Source: Gemmobacter lutimaris (GTDB lineage Bacteria; Pseudomonadota; Alphaproteobacteria; Rhodobacterales; Rhodobacteraceae). From it: a stretch of DNA of 64,000 nt. Every line of letters starts with the position of its first letter. Within the stretch, counting starts at the first letter, position 1. Location of the stretch: assembly GCF_003570715.1 (NCBI RefSeq), contig NZ_QXXQ01000005.1, positions 1-64,000 of the forward strand, in the 5' to 3' direction. The position numbers and the translations under genes are program-made. This document shows, piece after piece, positions 1 through 7,474 of this stretch. Below the pieces are notes generated by a model, which saw only the letters and a list, made by a program, of their open reading frames with translations, had not been told where the DNA came from and made no database searches.

Positions 1-78
1 CTGAATGATCTCGACCACCAGCGCCGTCTTACGCTTCGCAGTCCACCGCTTGATGCTGTCGTCCATCGTCACACTCAT
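1..78 (-). CDS. IS3-type transposase OrfA-like protein, N-terminal fragment (runs off window)
   Basis: The first 26 codons read MSVTMDDSIKRWTAKRKTAL and continue to the window edge. This resembles the start of the small helix-turn-helix OrfA proteins of IS3-like elements, which begin with a basic KRWTAxRK stretch and recognise element ends. The start is the ATG at 76-78. The rest of the gene lies outside the window, so intactness cannot be judged. It is head-to-head with another transposase remnant whose 5' end is missing, which suggests that this element inserted into the older one. The family assignment is from memory of the N-terminal motif only. Confidence 0.6.
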   Translation of the reverse strand, partial: MSVTMDDSIKRWTAKRKTALVVEIIQ

Positions 79-99
79 CGCTACCTTCTCCATTGTAGC

Positions 100-462
100 A
101 TGAGCAGATTTTCACTGGGTCGATACAAGTGCCGCCAATGCCGGACGCAGTTTTCGGTGACGGCGGGAACGACCATGCACCGGTCACGGCTCGATCTCAG
201 GACATGGTTCATCGCCGCCAGCGATGTCATCACCGCCTACGCGAAGGGGCTGGAAGAGGAAAATCTGACCGGGCATGGGCTCGCCCACCGGTACGAGATT
301 TCCTATGTCGCGGCCCATCGCCTAAGAACGGCCCTCGTGAAGGACTTGCGTCAACCCGGGAACCTGTTGCGGGCCTGTATCTGCACCGAAGAGCTCCCGG
401 TGTCCCGAGAACCAAATTTGGCGCCCGAAGATTGGTACGCCGTTCTATGGGCGGCAAAGTAA
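100..462 (+). pseudogene. IS1595-type transposase remnant
   Basis: An open frame of 120 codons begins inside what should be a zinc ribbon. Only the second cysteine pair (YKCRQC) is present, followed by a QFSVTAGTTMHRSRL block and a helix-turn-helix-like stretch ending in AAHRLRTALVKDL. That order (zinc ribbon, then a short DNA-binding region, then a DDE domain) is typical of IS1595-family transposases of about 300 residues. The first half of the zinc ribbon and the whole catalytic domain are missing, so this is a 5'- and 3'-truncated remnant. The frame has no convincing ribosome binding site. It abuts the divergent IS3-like gene at the window edge, which probably caused the 5' truncation. Confidence 0.6.
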
Positions 463-530
463 GGCGATCGTATCCGCCCTGCTCTGGGCTCTATTCGATC
501 AGCTGGCGCTAGAGAATCAGAGATCACACT

Positions 531-1793
531 TCACATTCTTTTTAGACGTTCGATGTTCTGCCAGAGCTGGTCACGCTTTTTTTTCACACTGTGGAATTGT
601 TGCGTTATCGCTTGTCTCTTTTTCTCCGAAAACCACGCATATTCCCTCTCTTGCTGAAGCCGAAGCATCAGCGCGTCAAATTTATCAAGATCCTGTTGAA
701 GCTTCGGAAGATCTGCAACTGGGACCGGGTCGACCGGGACAGGTAGTACCCTCTGCACATTCGGGGTGCTTCTCGCTTCCCGAGGTTTCTTAGTTTTTTT
801 AGATTTTTGAGGACTTGTTGAAGGAGAGCGAGACGGCTGATTTTGTGATCTCTGCCGCCGTGGCCGGACGATTGGTGATTTTTCGGTGGGCGCCTCGGTC
901 AGTGCGATCAAAAAAAATGCTAGTCGGGGTGTCCATGACGCTCCGCTGGCTGTTCTTCTGCTAGATGCATTCAAATAATGCGAGACGAGCTTTGGTCCGA
1001 CAATGTTACGACTTGCGAGAGAGAATAGGATGTCCCTGTATTGAGCGACAAGCTCTTTCAGGGATAGTGTCGCACTTTGGAAGTGATGTCGTTCGGAATC
1101 TCGAAGCTCGTATTTGCTATTTGGGATTTCGTTAGGATCGGGTTCTACTTCGTCCTGTTCCGCGATCTTTTCTACGACCTGACCGTCGACGACTTCTATA
1201 TGCTCTAAAGTGTCGCGTCGAACAAACGAAAAGACATCTCCACGCGCGCTGAGCAAATCACCTTCATCGAGAACCTTTTCTTTTGAATATATTGAAAAGT
1301 TCGATCTGGTTATTTCGGGCGAAGATACGCTTTCCGTAGCTATCCATAGCCTACCTTTTTCAAATACCGCCTCAACGACGATATGTAAGGTCCATTCTGA
1401 GTATTTATGAGCTCGTGAGCTTACAAAGAATGTACCTGCGCCCCGATCTGCTTCTATAATCTCGTGTATCTGGCTGGTTGACCGCCGCGTTGGCCCTGTA
1501 AAACGACCTGAGCTGGAAGGTTGAGTGTTATCGGTACACTCATGTTTGGGCCACGGGGGGCCCAGTTCGTTGAAATAAACACGACTTCCATAACTGTTCG
1601 CGTAGAAGAAAACGGACTGCCCGCAAACCGGGCAGCGTGCGTTTGGGTTGACGAAACAGGACGTGAAACCGCTTACACTATGGGACTTGAGCCGGTTTCT
1701 AGCAGAATCGACCGCTGAGAACTGGAAGCGCCCACCGCCACCGCCGGTGCACCAGCCGCAAGAACACCACGGATAGTGATTGTACCCTGTCAC
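531..1793 (-). CDS. Zinc-ribbon protein of unknown function with C-terminal coiled coil
   Basis: A 420-residue protein with a GTG start. The N-terminus carries a CxCxxC cluster (C10, C12, C15) within a PWCSCGWC motif, a second cysteine pair in ARCPVCGQSVFFY (C54, C57) and a following LGPPWPKHEC (H84, C86). These are plausible zinc ligands. The middle (about 90-300) has no recognisable domain. Residues about 308-350 are a basic, Ser/Pro/Lys-rich linker, and about 351-420 is a charged, probably coiled-coil tail. The CPVCGxxVFFY...LGPPWPKHxC signature recurs in uncharacterised bacterial proteins, as far as I recall. The gene is clearly more AT-rich than its neighbours and lies between IS remnants and a transposition operon, which suggests recent transfer. 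No function can be assigned. Confidence 0.7.
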   Translation of the reverse strand: MTGYNHYPWCSCGWCTGGGGGRFQFSAVDSARNRLKSHSVSGFTSCFVNPNARCPVCGQSVFFYANSYGSRVYFNELGPPWPKHECTDNTQPSSSGRFTGPTRRSTSQIHEIIEADRGAGTFFVSSRAHKYSEWTLHIVVEAVFEKGRLWIATESVSSPEITRSNFSIYSKEKVLDEGDLLSARGDVFSFVRRDTLEHIEVVDGQVVEKIAEQDEVEPDPNEIPNSKYELRDSERHHFQSATLSLKELVAQYRDILFSLASRNIVGPKLVSHYLNASSRRTASGASWTPRLAFFLIALTEAPTEKSPIVRPRRQRSQNQPSRSPSTSPQKSKKTKKPREARSTPNVQRVLPVPVDPVPVADLPKLQQDLDKFDALMLRLQQEREYAWFSEKKRQAITQQFHSVKKKRDQLWQNIERLKRM

Positions 1794-1956
1794 TCCCCAC
1801 CCTTTCCGCCATATGAAGTTAAAGCTTGTTTCAAAGATGATCGGAAAACAAGTAGGGGCCTTAATCGCGGGTACGCGCCAAAGCCTCCTGTTTTGACAGT
1901 GGGCTACTTTCTGGATGAGACCGTCGGCTATTCACGGCCGCGCATTCGACCAGCGC

Positions 1957-2163
1957 CTACGTCTCGTCCTTGTCCTCGGACCGCTTCTTGATCTTCTTCA
2001 TGTATTTCGCCGGCAGGCCGATCTCGCCCTTTCGGAAGCCACGGAACACCAGATTCTCCTGCTGGAGCTGGGACGGGGTAACCTCGCCCCGACGCAGCCG
2101 CTCCTCGTCCCTTTCGCGGGAGCGGGCTTTCGCTGCGGCTCGGATTTTGAACAGGTCTGACAA
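1957..2163 (-). CDS. Small basic hypothetical protein (TTG start)
   Basis: A 68-residue, highly charged protein, MSDLFKIRAAAKARSRERDE onward, ending KKIKKRSEDKDET. An AGGAG ribosome binding site lies 5 bases before a TTG codon at 2161-2163; no ATG offers a better start. The composition (Arg/Lys/Glu rich, no cysteines, no membrane segment) fits a small nucleic-acid-binding or partner protein, but no family is recognised. It is downstream of the CcdA-like gene and the AAA+ protease on the same strand and may be in one transcript with them. A longer overlapping frame (1928-2209) on the same strand lacks a ribosome binding site and was not preferred. Confidence 0.6.
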   Translation of the reverse strand: MSDLFKIRAAAKARSRERDEERLRRGEVTPSQLQQENLVFRGFRKGEIGLPAKYMKKIKKRSEDKDET

Positions 2164-2284
2164 GATGATCTCCTAGTTGAAGTGTAATGGAAAATCCCGG
2201 TCGCGTCACGTCGCGTGAGTGGTCGAACCGGGTCTGGTCGTCGGTATCCGGGAGGGTGCGCGGCGTGAACCGGCACCCGTTCTT

Positions 2285-2473
2285 TTACGTCTCGGTGGTG
2301 CTGGACCCGGTCCCGGCACCGCCTTCGCGGTCCTGGTCCACCTGATGCCGGCGGCGTTCCGCCTCGATTTCCCGGACCAGGGCTTCCTCCACGATCAGGG
2401 ACAGATCGAGCCCCAAGCGGCGGGCGGCGTCGACCATTTCAGCGTTCAGCCTCGGGCGTATCTTGATCTTCAT
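2285..2473 (-). CDS. CcdA-like / ribbon-helix-helix small protein
   Basis: A 62-residue protein starting MKIKIRPRLNAEMVDAARRL and continuing through LDLSLIVEEALVREIEAE. A basic beta-strand-like start followed by two helices is the layout of ribbon-helix-helix antitoxins of the CcdA type. The ATG at 2471-2473 is preceded by GGAGCAGG about 7 bases upstream; an 18-codon longer reading from 2527 is possible but has poorer support. No CcdB-like toxin is next to it. It follows the AAA+/M41 protease gene by 72 bases on the same strand, so it could be an antitoxin-like regulator or a substrate of that protease. The last 20 residues are Gly/Ser/Thr rich and probably disordered. Confidence 0.6.
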   Translation of the reverse strand: MKIKIRPRLNAEMVDAARRLGLDLSLIVEEALVREIEAERRRHQVDQDREGGAGTGSSTTET

Positions 2474-2545
2474 GGGGTCCTGCTCCGACACCGGTACGAC
2501 ACGCCAGCCGGACCGCAGGGGGCGCACCCCCGCGGCCCGGGATCA

Positions 2546-4621
2546 TCACTCCACCCCCGCCGACGTGAGGCCTTCGGCACGGACCGGCTCCTGAACGATA
2601 TCGGACAGGAGATCGGCGATCAGGCCCGCGTCCAGTTCCCTCCGCTCGGACAGGGCCCCGGCGACCCGCTCGACGGCGGTACGGTGCCGGTCCATCGCGG
2701 CCCGCGCCTCGGTCTGCGCCACCTGAAGAGAGGCTTCGATCCGCTGGCGCAGCGCCTCCGGGAGCAAGAAATAGGGCGTTTCGAGCGGCACCCAGGTCAG
2801 CGTCGGGCCGAAGCCCAACACGAATTCCGCCTCCATCGCGAGCCGGGTCGCTTGCGCCAGGTCGCTTGTAGCCCCGGTTCCGCCGCCGGAGGAGATGTCG
2901 CCCAGCAGAACCTCCTCGGCGGCCCGGCCGGCAAGGACGGCGCACTGGTATGCCCGTATGCTCTCGCGCGTGTGGCTCGGCTTACCTGGTCGCAAGACCT
3001 CTCCGCCGGTCGGGGTCACGCGCGCGGAGGTGGCGGCCGGGAGCCCAAAAACGGCGCCGGCGACAAGGTGCCCGGCCTCATGGAGGCAGACCCGCCACAT
3101 CAGATCGGGGTCGAGCGGGGGCTGGACGGCATCGGCGGCCGCCTGGACGTGGTCAGCAGAGAAAGGCTTCCCCTCGGCACGCGCCCGGGTCCGCGCATCC
3201 CGGACAAGCGCGGTGAGTTCTGCCCCCGTCCGCCCCATCATCTGGTCCGCGAGGCGATCCAGATGATCCTCCGTCATCATCCCCACGAGGGCGGACGAGA
3301 GGAATGTCCGCACGCCGCCTCGGTCCGGCGGATTGACCCGGATATGCTTGTCGAAGCGCCCGGCCCGGATCACCGCGGGATCGATCCGGGCGACATCGTT
3401 TGTAGCGGCGACAAGGATGACACCTTCAGTGGCAGAGAGCCGGTCCAAGGTCGTCAGGAATCCGTTCACGACCCCCACCATGTACCCGGTTGTCGACTGA
3501 CCACGATGATGAAAAGAGTCGATCTCATCCACGAACCACTCCGCCGGCGCGCCAGCTTGCGCGCGATCCGCGGAGGCGTTCAGCTCGCGCAAAAAATCAC
3601 CTTGATGTCCCATTTTTTGGCAGTCAGAGTAACTCGTCTTGACAAAAGTGATCCCGGAACTTCCCGCAAGGGCTTGTGCGAGCATCGTTTTTCCGGTCCC
3701 GGGTGGTCCCACCAGCAGGAACGATTTTGTCACCTCGCTCCATTCAAGTCGGCCTGCGCGCCACTCCTGAAGATCGCGCACGACCTGGCGGAGCGCGGCG
3801 ACGGCTTCCGGCTGGCCGTGCACGTCGTCCAGCGTCGGGCCGGCGGAAACCGCTGGGCGCTTGACCGCGATGCGGCGCAGGCGGTCCGCTGCTTGATCGG
3901 CGGTTTCCGCCGCGAAGACGGGCGCAAGGTGGATCGCCGGCACCAGCGCCAGATCCGCATCGTCCATGGGAATCAGAATCTGCTGGGTCGGGTGCAGCAC
4001 CTCCAGCAAGGCCCCCAGCATCCGCCGGTCCACGGGCGGCAGAATGACCCGCACGGACTCGAGCGCGAGCAGCTCCGCCGGGAGGCGTTCTGGCCGAGAC
4101 GTCCCGACGATCACCGGCTTACCCCGCTCGACCAGCCCCTCGACGCGGTGGGTGAGTTCCTTGATCGACCGGTCGACCGTGGAGCCGTCTTCGATGGCGA
4201 CGACAGGCGCTTGTGCGCCCTTCGGGCGGACGATGGGCAGATCCGGCAGGATCTGGGCGAAGCGCCGGCGGTCCTCCGGACCGGAAATGATGACCGTCGA
4301 CAGAAGCCCGGGCTCCGGCCTGAGCGGCTGATCGCAGGACGCCGCGGCCCCATAGATCCGGAGGATCATCAAGGCCATCAGCATCTCCGAGGGATCAGGC
4401 CGAAACTCCGAAACCGGATCATCCGCTTCATCCAGCGCACCCAGCTCGAGATCGTCGTCATCGTCGCCCTCGAGCCCCGGGTCCAGCTTCACGACGGGCG
4501 CAGGCGGGTTACCCTTGGCGATGTAGGCCAAGGCCTCGTGCAACCCCGGCAGGGGCGGCAGCCCCTCGATCACGTCGGCTCCGGGAGGTGGGTCTTGTGG
4601 GTTAGGCGGTGGTTTCGTCAT
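2546..4621 (-). CDS. Soluble FtsH-like AAA+ ATPase / M41 zinc metalloprotease
   Basis: A 691-residue protein. Residues 1-100 are proline- and acid-rich without a membrane segment, and 100-260 is an unassigned domain. The AAA+ module has Walker A GPPGTGKT (305-312), a Walker B-like EWFVDEIDS (361-369), sensor-1 VAATND (404-409) and the second-region-of-homology RAGRFD (419-424). The C-terminal M41-type peptidase domain has HEAGH (514-518), and SDLAQATRLA (586-595) supplies the expected third zinc ligand D587. FtsH proteins normally have two N-terminal transmembrane helices; these are absent here, so the enzyme should be cytosolic and unfold and degrade soluble proteins using ATP. A GAGGAG site precedes the ATG. 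It sits among accessory genes, upstream of a CcdA-like protein, so it is not the housekeeping FtsH. Confidence 0.85.
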   Translation of the reverse strand: MTKPPPNPQDPPPGADVIEGLPPLPGLHEALAYIAKGNPPAPVVKLDPGLEGDDDDDLELGALDEADDPVSEFRPDPSEMLMALMILRIYGAAASCDQPLRPEPGLLSTVIISGPEDRRRFAQILPDLPIVRPKGAQAPVVAIEDGSTVDRSIKELTHRVEGLVERGKPVIVGTSRPERLPAELLALESVRVILPPVDRRMLGALLEVLHPTQQILIPMDDADLALVPAIHLAPVFAAETADQAADRLRRIAVKRPAVSAGPTLDDVHGQPEAVAALRQVVRDLQEWRAGRLEWSEVTKSFLLVGPPGTGKTMLAQALAGSSGITFVKTSYSDCQKMGHQGDFLRELNASADRAQAGAPAEWFVDEIDSFHHRGQSTTGYMVGVVNGFLTTLDRLSATEGVILVAATNDVARIDPAVIRAGRFDKHIRVNPPDRGGVRTFLSSALVGMMTEDHLDRLADQMMGRTGAELTALVRDARTRARAEGKPFSADHVQAAADAVQPPLDPDLMWRVCLHEAGHLVAGAVFGLPAATSARVTPTGGEVLRPGKPSHTRESIRAYQCAVLAGRAAEEVLLGDISSGGGTGATSDLAQATRLAMEAEFVLGFGPTLTWVPLETPYFLLPEALRQRIEASLQVAQTEARAAMDRHRTAVERVAGALSERRELDAGLIADLLSDIVQEPVRAEGLTSAGVE

Positions 4622-5088
4622 GGTGGGCTCCTCGAGGGTAAAGGATATCGGTCGCGCAAATGCGCGTTCTCGTTTGTGCGGGGTGTGATGAGTTGATCGA
4701 GGCGTCAGGGCCCGGACCGAATGGCCGGGACCGGGCCGGTCAGACGACGGATCAGCGTCCGTCAGGGGTGAGGCGTGGTCTCATTTTGTTCTCCTGTACA
4801 CTCTTGGGATACACGAGACAGACATCATCTTCCAGATGGATTCGATGGCGCTCAACGCATTGATGATAAACGAAAAAACACCATTTTTTTCGCAAGAGAC
4901 GAACGGCCCAGTTTGTTCAGCGCCTACAGGTCATTCCGCGCCGGCCGAAGATGTTTTTCGCATCCCGTCTCTCGGTCCCAAGAGGGGTCTGATCGAGCCG
5001 CAGCAGCGCGTCGACGAAGTGGCAGCGAGACTGCCGATGGGCGGATCCTGATTCGATTCTATGGTGTGTGACGGTGAAACCGGTCCGC
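4622..5088. other. 467-base gap, no convincing gene
   Basis: Several short open frames exist but none has both a ribosome binding site and a recognisable product. The part near 4860-4900 is AT-rich and is likely to contain the promoter of the minus-strand AAA+ protease gene. An AAACACCAT motif at about 4874-4883 and a CTATGGTGT motif at 5059-5067 resemble TTATGGTGT copies found downstream of the transposition operon (10700-10708 and 10814-10822). They could be transposase binding sites or chance. Confidence 0.4.
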
Positions 5089-5322
5089 TTAGGAACCCGC
5101 GCGCCGATACCCCGTATCACCATCCTGACCCGTGATGAGCGGTTCATCCAGCATGCCGTTAAGGTCAAGCTCAGGCGAAACGGTCCCGCGCGCGGCTACG
5201 AAGGCCGCTGCAAAGCGATTATCGTCTGGCACGGCTGGGCGCGGATCAGACGCCGGGTTCCCATCATCCGGTCCGGTCAGAGGGTGTCCCTTGTTCGCTG
5301 CGGGGTCATCTGGACCGGACAT
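5089..5322 (-). CDS. Small hypothetical protein
   Basis: A 77-residue acidic, Pro/Asp/Gly-rich protein, MSGPDDPAANKGHPLTGPDD onward, then a region AAAFVAARGTVSPELDLNGML. A strong AAGGAGGAG ribosome binding site lies 8 bases before the ATG at 5320-5322, which is the main reason to believe it is expressed. No family, signal peptide or membrane segment is recognised. It lies downstream of the MQDRY-type gene, from which it is separated by a 165-base gap holding an 8-bp inverted repeat, so it may have its own promoter. Confidence 0.5.
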   Translation of the reverse strand: MSGPDDPAANKGHPLTGPDDGNPASDPRPAVPDDNRFAAAFVAARGTVSPELDLNGMLDEPLITGQDGDTGYRRAGS

Positions 5323-5388
5323 GGGCGCGCTCCTCCTTCTTCACCTTGATGGAGCGGGTAGGATGCCTCTCCTCCCGACAGGCCTACA

Positions 5389-5416
5389 ATCCTGATCTGA
5401 AATTCATCATCAGGAT
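5389..5416. promoter_or_regulatory. Dyad ATCCTGAT-N12-ATCAGGAT, candidate operator
   Basis: A perfect 8-bp inverted repeat with a 12-base spacer (ATCCTGAT at 5389-5396, ATCAGGAT at 5409-5416). It lies 67-94 bases upstream of the small minus-strand gene starting at 5322. Its size and position suit a dimeric repressor site, although no T-run follows and a transcript hairpin cannot be excluded. Confidence 0.35.
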
Positions 5417-5487
5417 ACCGGGCCTGATAACGTGGGGCGGTTGCACCGACCCAATAGACACAGCGAACCGGACTTCGCGCTGACTGT

Positions 5488-6198
5488 CTACCGTGAAGTG
5501 TGCAGTGAAACCTTCAGGATGGACCACCGGTCACAGAAACGACGGACATCGTCCTCCATGCGCTGATCCGGGTTCACGATGAAGAAGGTCCGACAATTGT
5601 AGGCTCGTGCCCGCACCGCGAGGCACGGGGCGCCAAGGACCGACATCCAGTGATCAACCTCAGCATCGTGTCCGCCGGCCCGGCGGGTGTTGTGGTGGTA
5701 GATCACGGCGGCCCGGCCCTCGCTGAGCCGCAGCGCCTCCGAGATCGGCATCGACTTCCCGAAGGTCGCCCGCCCTTTCCGGCGATCATCGTCATCTGTC
5801 AGCCCGTTATCCGGGTCCGCGAAGACCAGATCGCACCCTTCCAGGTCACCCATCACCCGGTCGAACCAAGATGCGCGCCATGACCGGCGCCTCTGGACCG
5901 GTACCTTCACGACGTCCAGCGCCTCATCCGAGGACCGGGCGTCACCGAGGACCGGCAGGAGGGACCGGATCGATCGCGCTGTCCGGACCACGCCGTTCAG
6001 ATGTTCGAAGAGTTCCGGGTCAAGCTGCGCGAGCTTCTGGTTCCGGTCCCGAAGATAGTCTGTATGACGACCGTCAGCGTTGTGGTCTTCATCCGGGTAC
6101 CGGTACCAGGCCACCCCGAGCGTGCGCCCGGGGGCGATGGCGCGCAGGAGCCCCAGTTTCACGAAGTCTCCAACGTCACCAGCGTACCGGTCCTGCAT
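5488..6198 (-). CDS. MQDRY-type conserved protein of unknown function
   Basis: A 236-residue soluble protein beginning MQDRYAGDVGDFVKLGLLRA. Further motifs are LGVAWYRYPDEDHNADGRH (27-45), DLVFADPDNGL (123-133) and VIYHHNTRRAGGH (165-177). I recognise this pattern from widespread bacterial hypothetical proteins; the FADPDNG box after a hydrophobic strand recalls the NPPY/DPP-type motif of Rossmann methyltransferases or a nuclease-like fold, but that is only an analogy. The start is the ATG at 6196-6198 with AGGA upstream; a frame extending to 6303 adds 35 residues that do not look conserved. It is divergent from the TnsA-like gene and probably transposon cargo. Confidence 0.65.
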   Translation of the reverse strand: MQDRYAGDVGDFVKLGLLRAIAPGRTLGVAWYRYPDEDHNADGRHTDYLRDRNQKLAQLDPELFEHLNGVVRTARSIRSLLPVLGDARSSDEALDVVKVPVQRRRSWRASWFDRVMGDLEGCDLVFADPDNGLTDDDDRRKGRATFGKSMPISEALRLSEGRAAVIYHHNTRRAGGHDAEVDHWMSVLGAPCLAVRARAYNCRTFFIVNPDQRMEDDVRRFCDRWSILKVSLHTSR

Positions 6199-6575
6199 CC
6201 GTGGTCCTGTCCCAAGGTTTATCCGCCTCTCAGCATAGGCTCTCCCGCCACAACGGGCCAGACGCAGAACGGTTGATGAGTTAACGACACACTCGCTCCC
6301 CAACTATCAACGGCGGGGCCGTTCCGCGAGGGCTGTTTCTGGAATAGTTTGATCTGGTCTGAACTGACTTTGAGGAGGATCGGAACGGCCCGGTTTCACA
6401 GAGGATGCGAAAAACTGAATGGGGTTTTTTCTCTTATATTTCCGTGTGTTGACTCCATACATCAAGGCCAGTTAGGTCCGCCGAGTCCGTCGGCATGAGT
6501 CTTACGGTACCCAGTGAGTTGAACATCAGCGCCAGATAGGAGGCCGACAGAACGGGACTACCACGACAGAAAAAT

Positions 6576-6596
6576 GGGCGCGCCAATGGCGCGCCC
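6576..6596 (-). terminator. GC hairpin, possible minus-strand terminator or leader stem
   Basis: GGGCGCGCC (6576-6584), loop AAT, then GGCGCGCCC (6588-6596). On the minus strand the stem is followed by ATTTTTCTG, which looks like an intrinsic terminator. No minus-strand gene lies immediately upstream of it, so it could stop antisense transcription from within the TnsA-like gene, or act as a leader structure on the plus strand. Confidence 0.35.
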
Positions 6597-6701
6597 GGGA
6601 AGTCGGGGGCCTGATCGCCCCAGTTCTCTTGTCAAAATAGAGACCACCAACGGTCCAGACAAGCGCGATCATCGGGCTCTCAAGACAAAAACACAGAAAA
6701 A

Positions 6702-6736
6702 TCCGGAAAGGAGAGCTTTCCGGACGGGAGAGAGTC
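6702..6736 (+). promoter_or_regulatory. Hairpin and ribosome binding site of the TnsA-like gene
   Basis: TCCGGAAAG (6702-6710), loop GAGAG, CTTTCCGGA (6716-6724), followed directly by GGGAGAGAG as the Shine-Dalgarno sequence and the ATG at 6737. A perfect 9-bp stem ending two bases before the ribosome binding site could modulate translation of the whole coupled operon. Confidence 0.45.
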
Positions 6737-7474
6737 ATGTCCATCTTCCTTGAGGAAGAAGTACGCCGCAGCCCCACTGGGAAACAGCCGGCGCTGAAGA
6801 TCCCCGAGATTCACGGGGTTCTGCCCTATTCCGGTCACCGGAACCCCCTGACGCGTAGCACCGTCGCGCGCAGGGTCGCCGCCACCTTCGCGACGCGGGC
6901 CACTGGGGGAACCCCCAAGGTCTACCTCTTCGAGGCACTGACCGAATGGTCGGCGACCCTCGACATCCTGCTCGATCCCACCGTCTACGGGATCGAGGTC
7001 CAGCTTCCGCCGATTCTTTATCCCTGGCCCGGCCGGAAGAAGCCGCGCGAGCATCACTTCGATTTGCGCGTCACCTTCGAGGACGGGTTCCGGCGGGCTG
7101 TTTTCGTCCGGAACGGCCACAGCCTGACGAAACCGAAAACCAAGGCCGAGATCGACGCCATCTTCAACGCGATCCCTACGGACTTCGCGGACGACGCGAT
7201 AGTGGTCAACGGTGACCAATTTACCAGACCGTACCGCGATAACCTGTTCCGGGCCTACGACGCCTGTCAGAGGACGGACAGGGAGGCAGACGAACTGGTT
7301 CAGGAGACCGCACGCACGACGAACTACTGGTTACTGAAAGATCTGATCCGGAACTCGGGCCTTCCGTCGCCGCGCGCGTTCGACGCCGCCCTGCGCTTGA
7401 TCGGTCGCGGCCACCTCGCCGCTGACTGGTATTCGGTCATCAGCATCCACTCCCGCGTGCGGCTGCCTGAATGA
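6737..7474 (+). CDS. TnsA-like transposon endonuclease
   Basis: A 245-residue protein whose central part matches the TnsA N-terminal nuclease pattern: FEALTEW (65-71, acidic residue E66), a GIEVQLPPILYPWPG stretch (85-99) corresponding to the conserved Q-P-x-Y strand, HHFDLRV (106-112, D109) and AVFVRNG (121-127). TnsA cuts the non-transferred 5' strands so that transposition is cut-and-paste. Canonical TnsA ends this catalytic set with E/Q-V-K; here F-V-R replaces it, so the nuclease may be weakened or use R125. The C-terminal third (about 175-245) could contact DNA or TnsC. The stop overlaps the TnsB-like start by 4 bases. The assignment rests on motif spacing plus operon context. Confidence 0.75.
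   Translation: MSIFLEEEVRRSPTGKQPALKIPEIHGVLPYSGHRNPLTRSTVARRVAATFATRATGGTPKVYLFEALTEWSATLDILLDPTVYGIEVQLPPILYPWPGRKKPREHHFDLRVTFEDGFRRAVFVRNGHSLTKPKTKAEIDAIFNAIPTDFADDAIVVNGDQFTRPYRDNLFRAYDACQRTDREADELVQETARTTNYWLLKDLIRNSGLPSPRAFDAALRLIGRGHLAADWYSVISIHSRVRLPE

Larger units (their letters stand above)
6199..6736. other. 538-base divergent intergenic region with several dyads
   Basis: It separates the MQDRY-type gene from the transposition operon. It holds an 11-bp inverted repeat GGGCCGTTCCG (6316-6326) with CGGAACGGCCC (6381-6391), an AT-rich stretch near 6420-6445 that could be a promoter, a 9-bp GC hairpin at 6576-6596, a CTTGTC...GACAAG pair with an inner GACC...GGTC around 6628-6662, and a 9-bp hairpin just before the TnsA-like ribosome binding site. 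No protein-coding frame is convincing. Confidence 0.5.

Noticed and set aside
2219-4696. Very long plus-strand open frame opposite the AAA+ protease
   Set aside because: High-GC antisense shadow: no ribosome binding site, low-complexity composition, and the minus-strand frame has clear AAA+ and M41 motifs.
4917-5168. 83-codon minus-strand frame upstream of the AAA+ protease
   Set aside because: It overlaps the better-supported 77-residue gene with a strong ribosome binding site and has none of its own.
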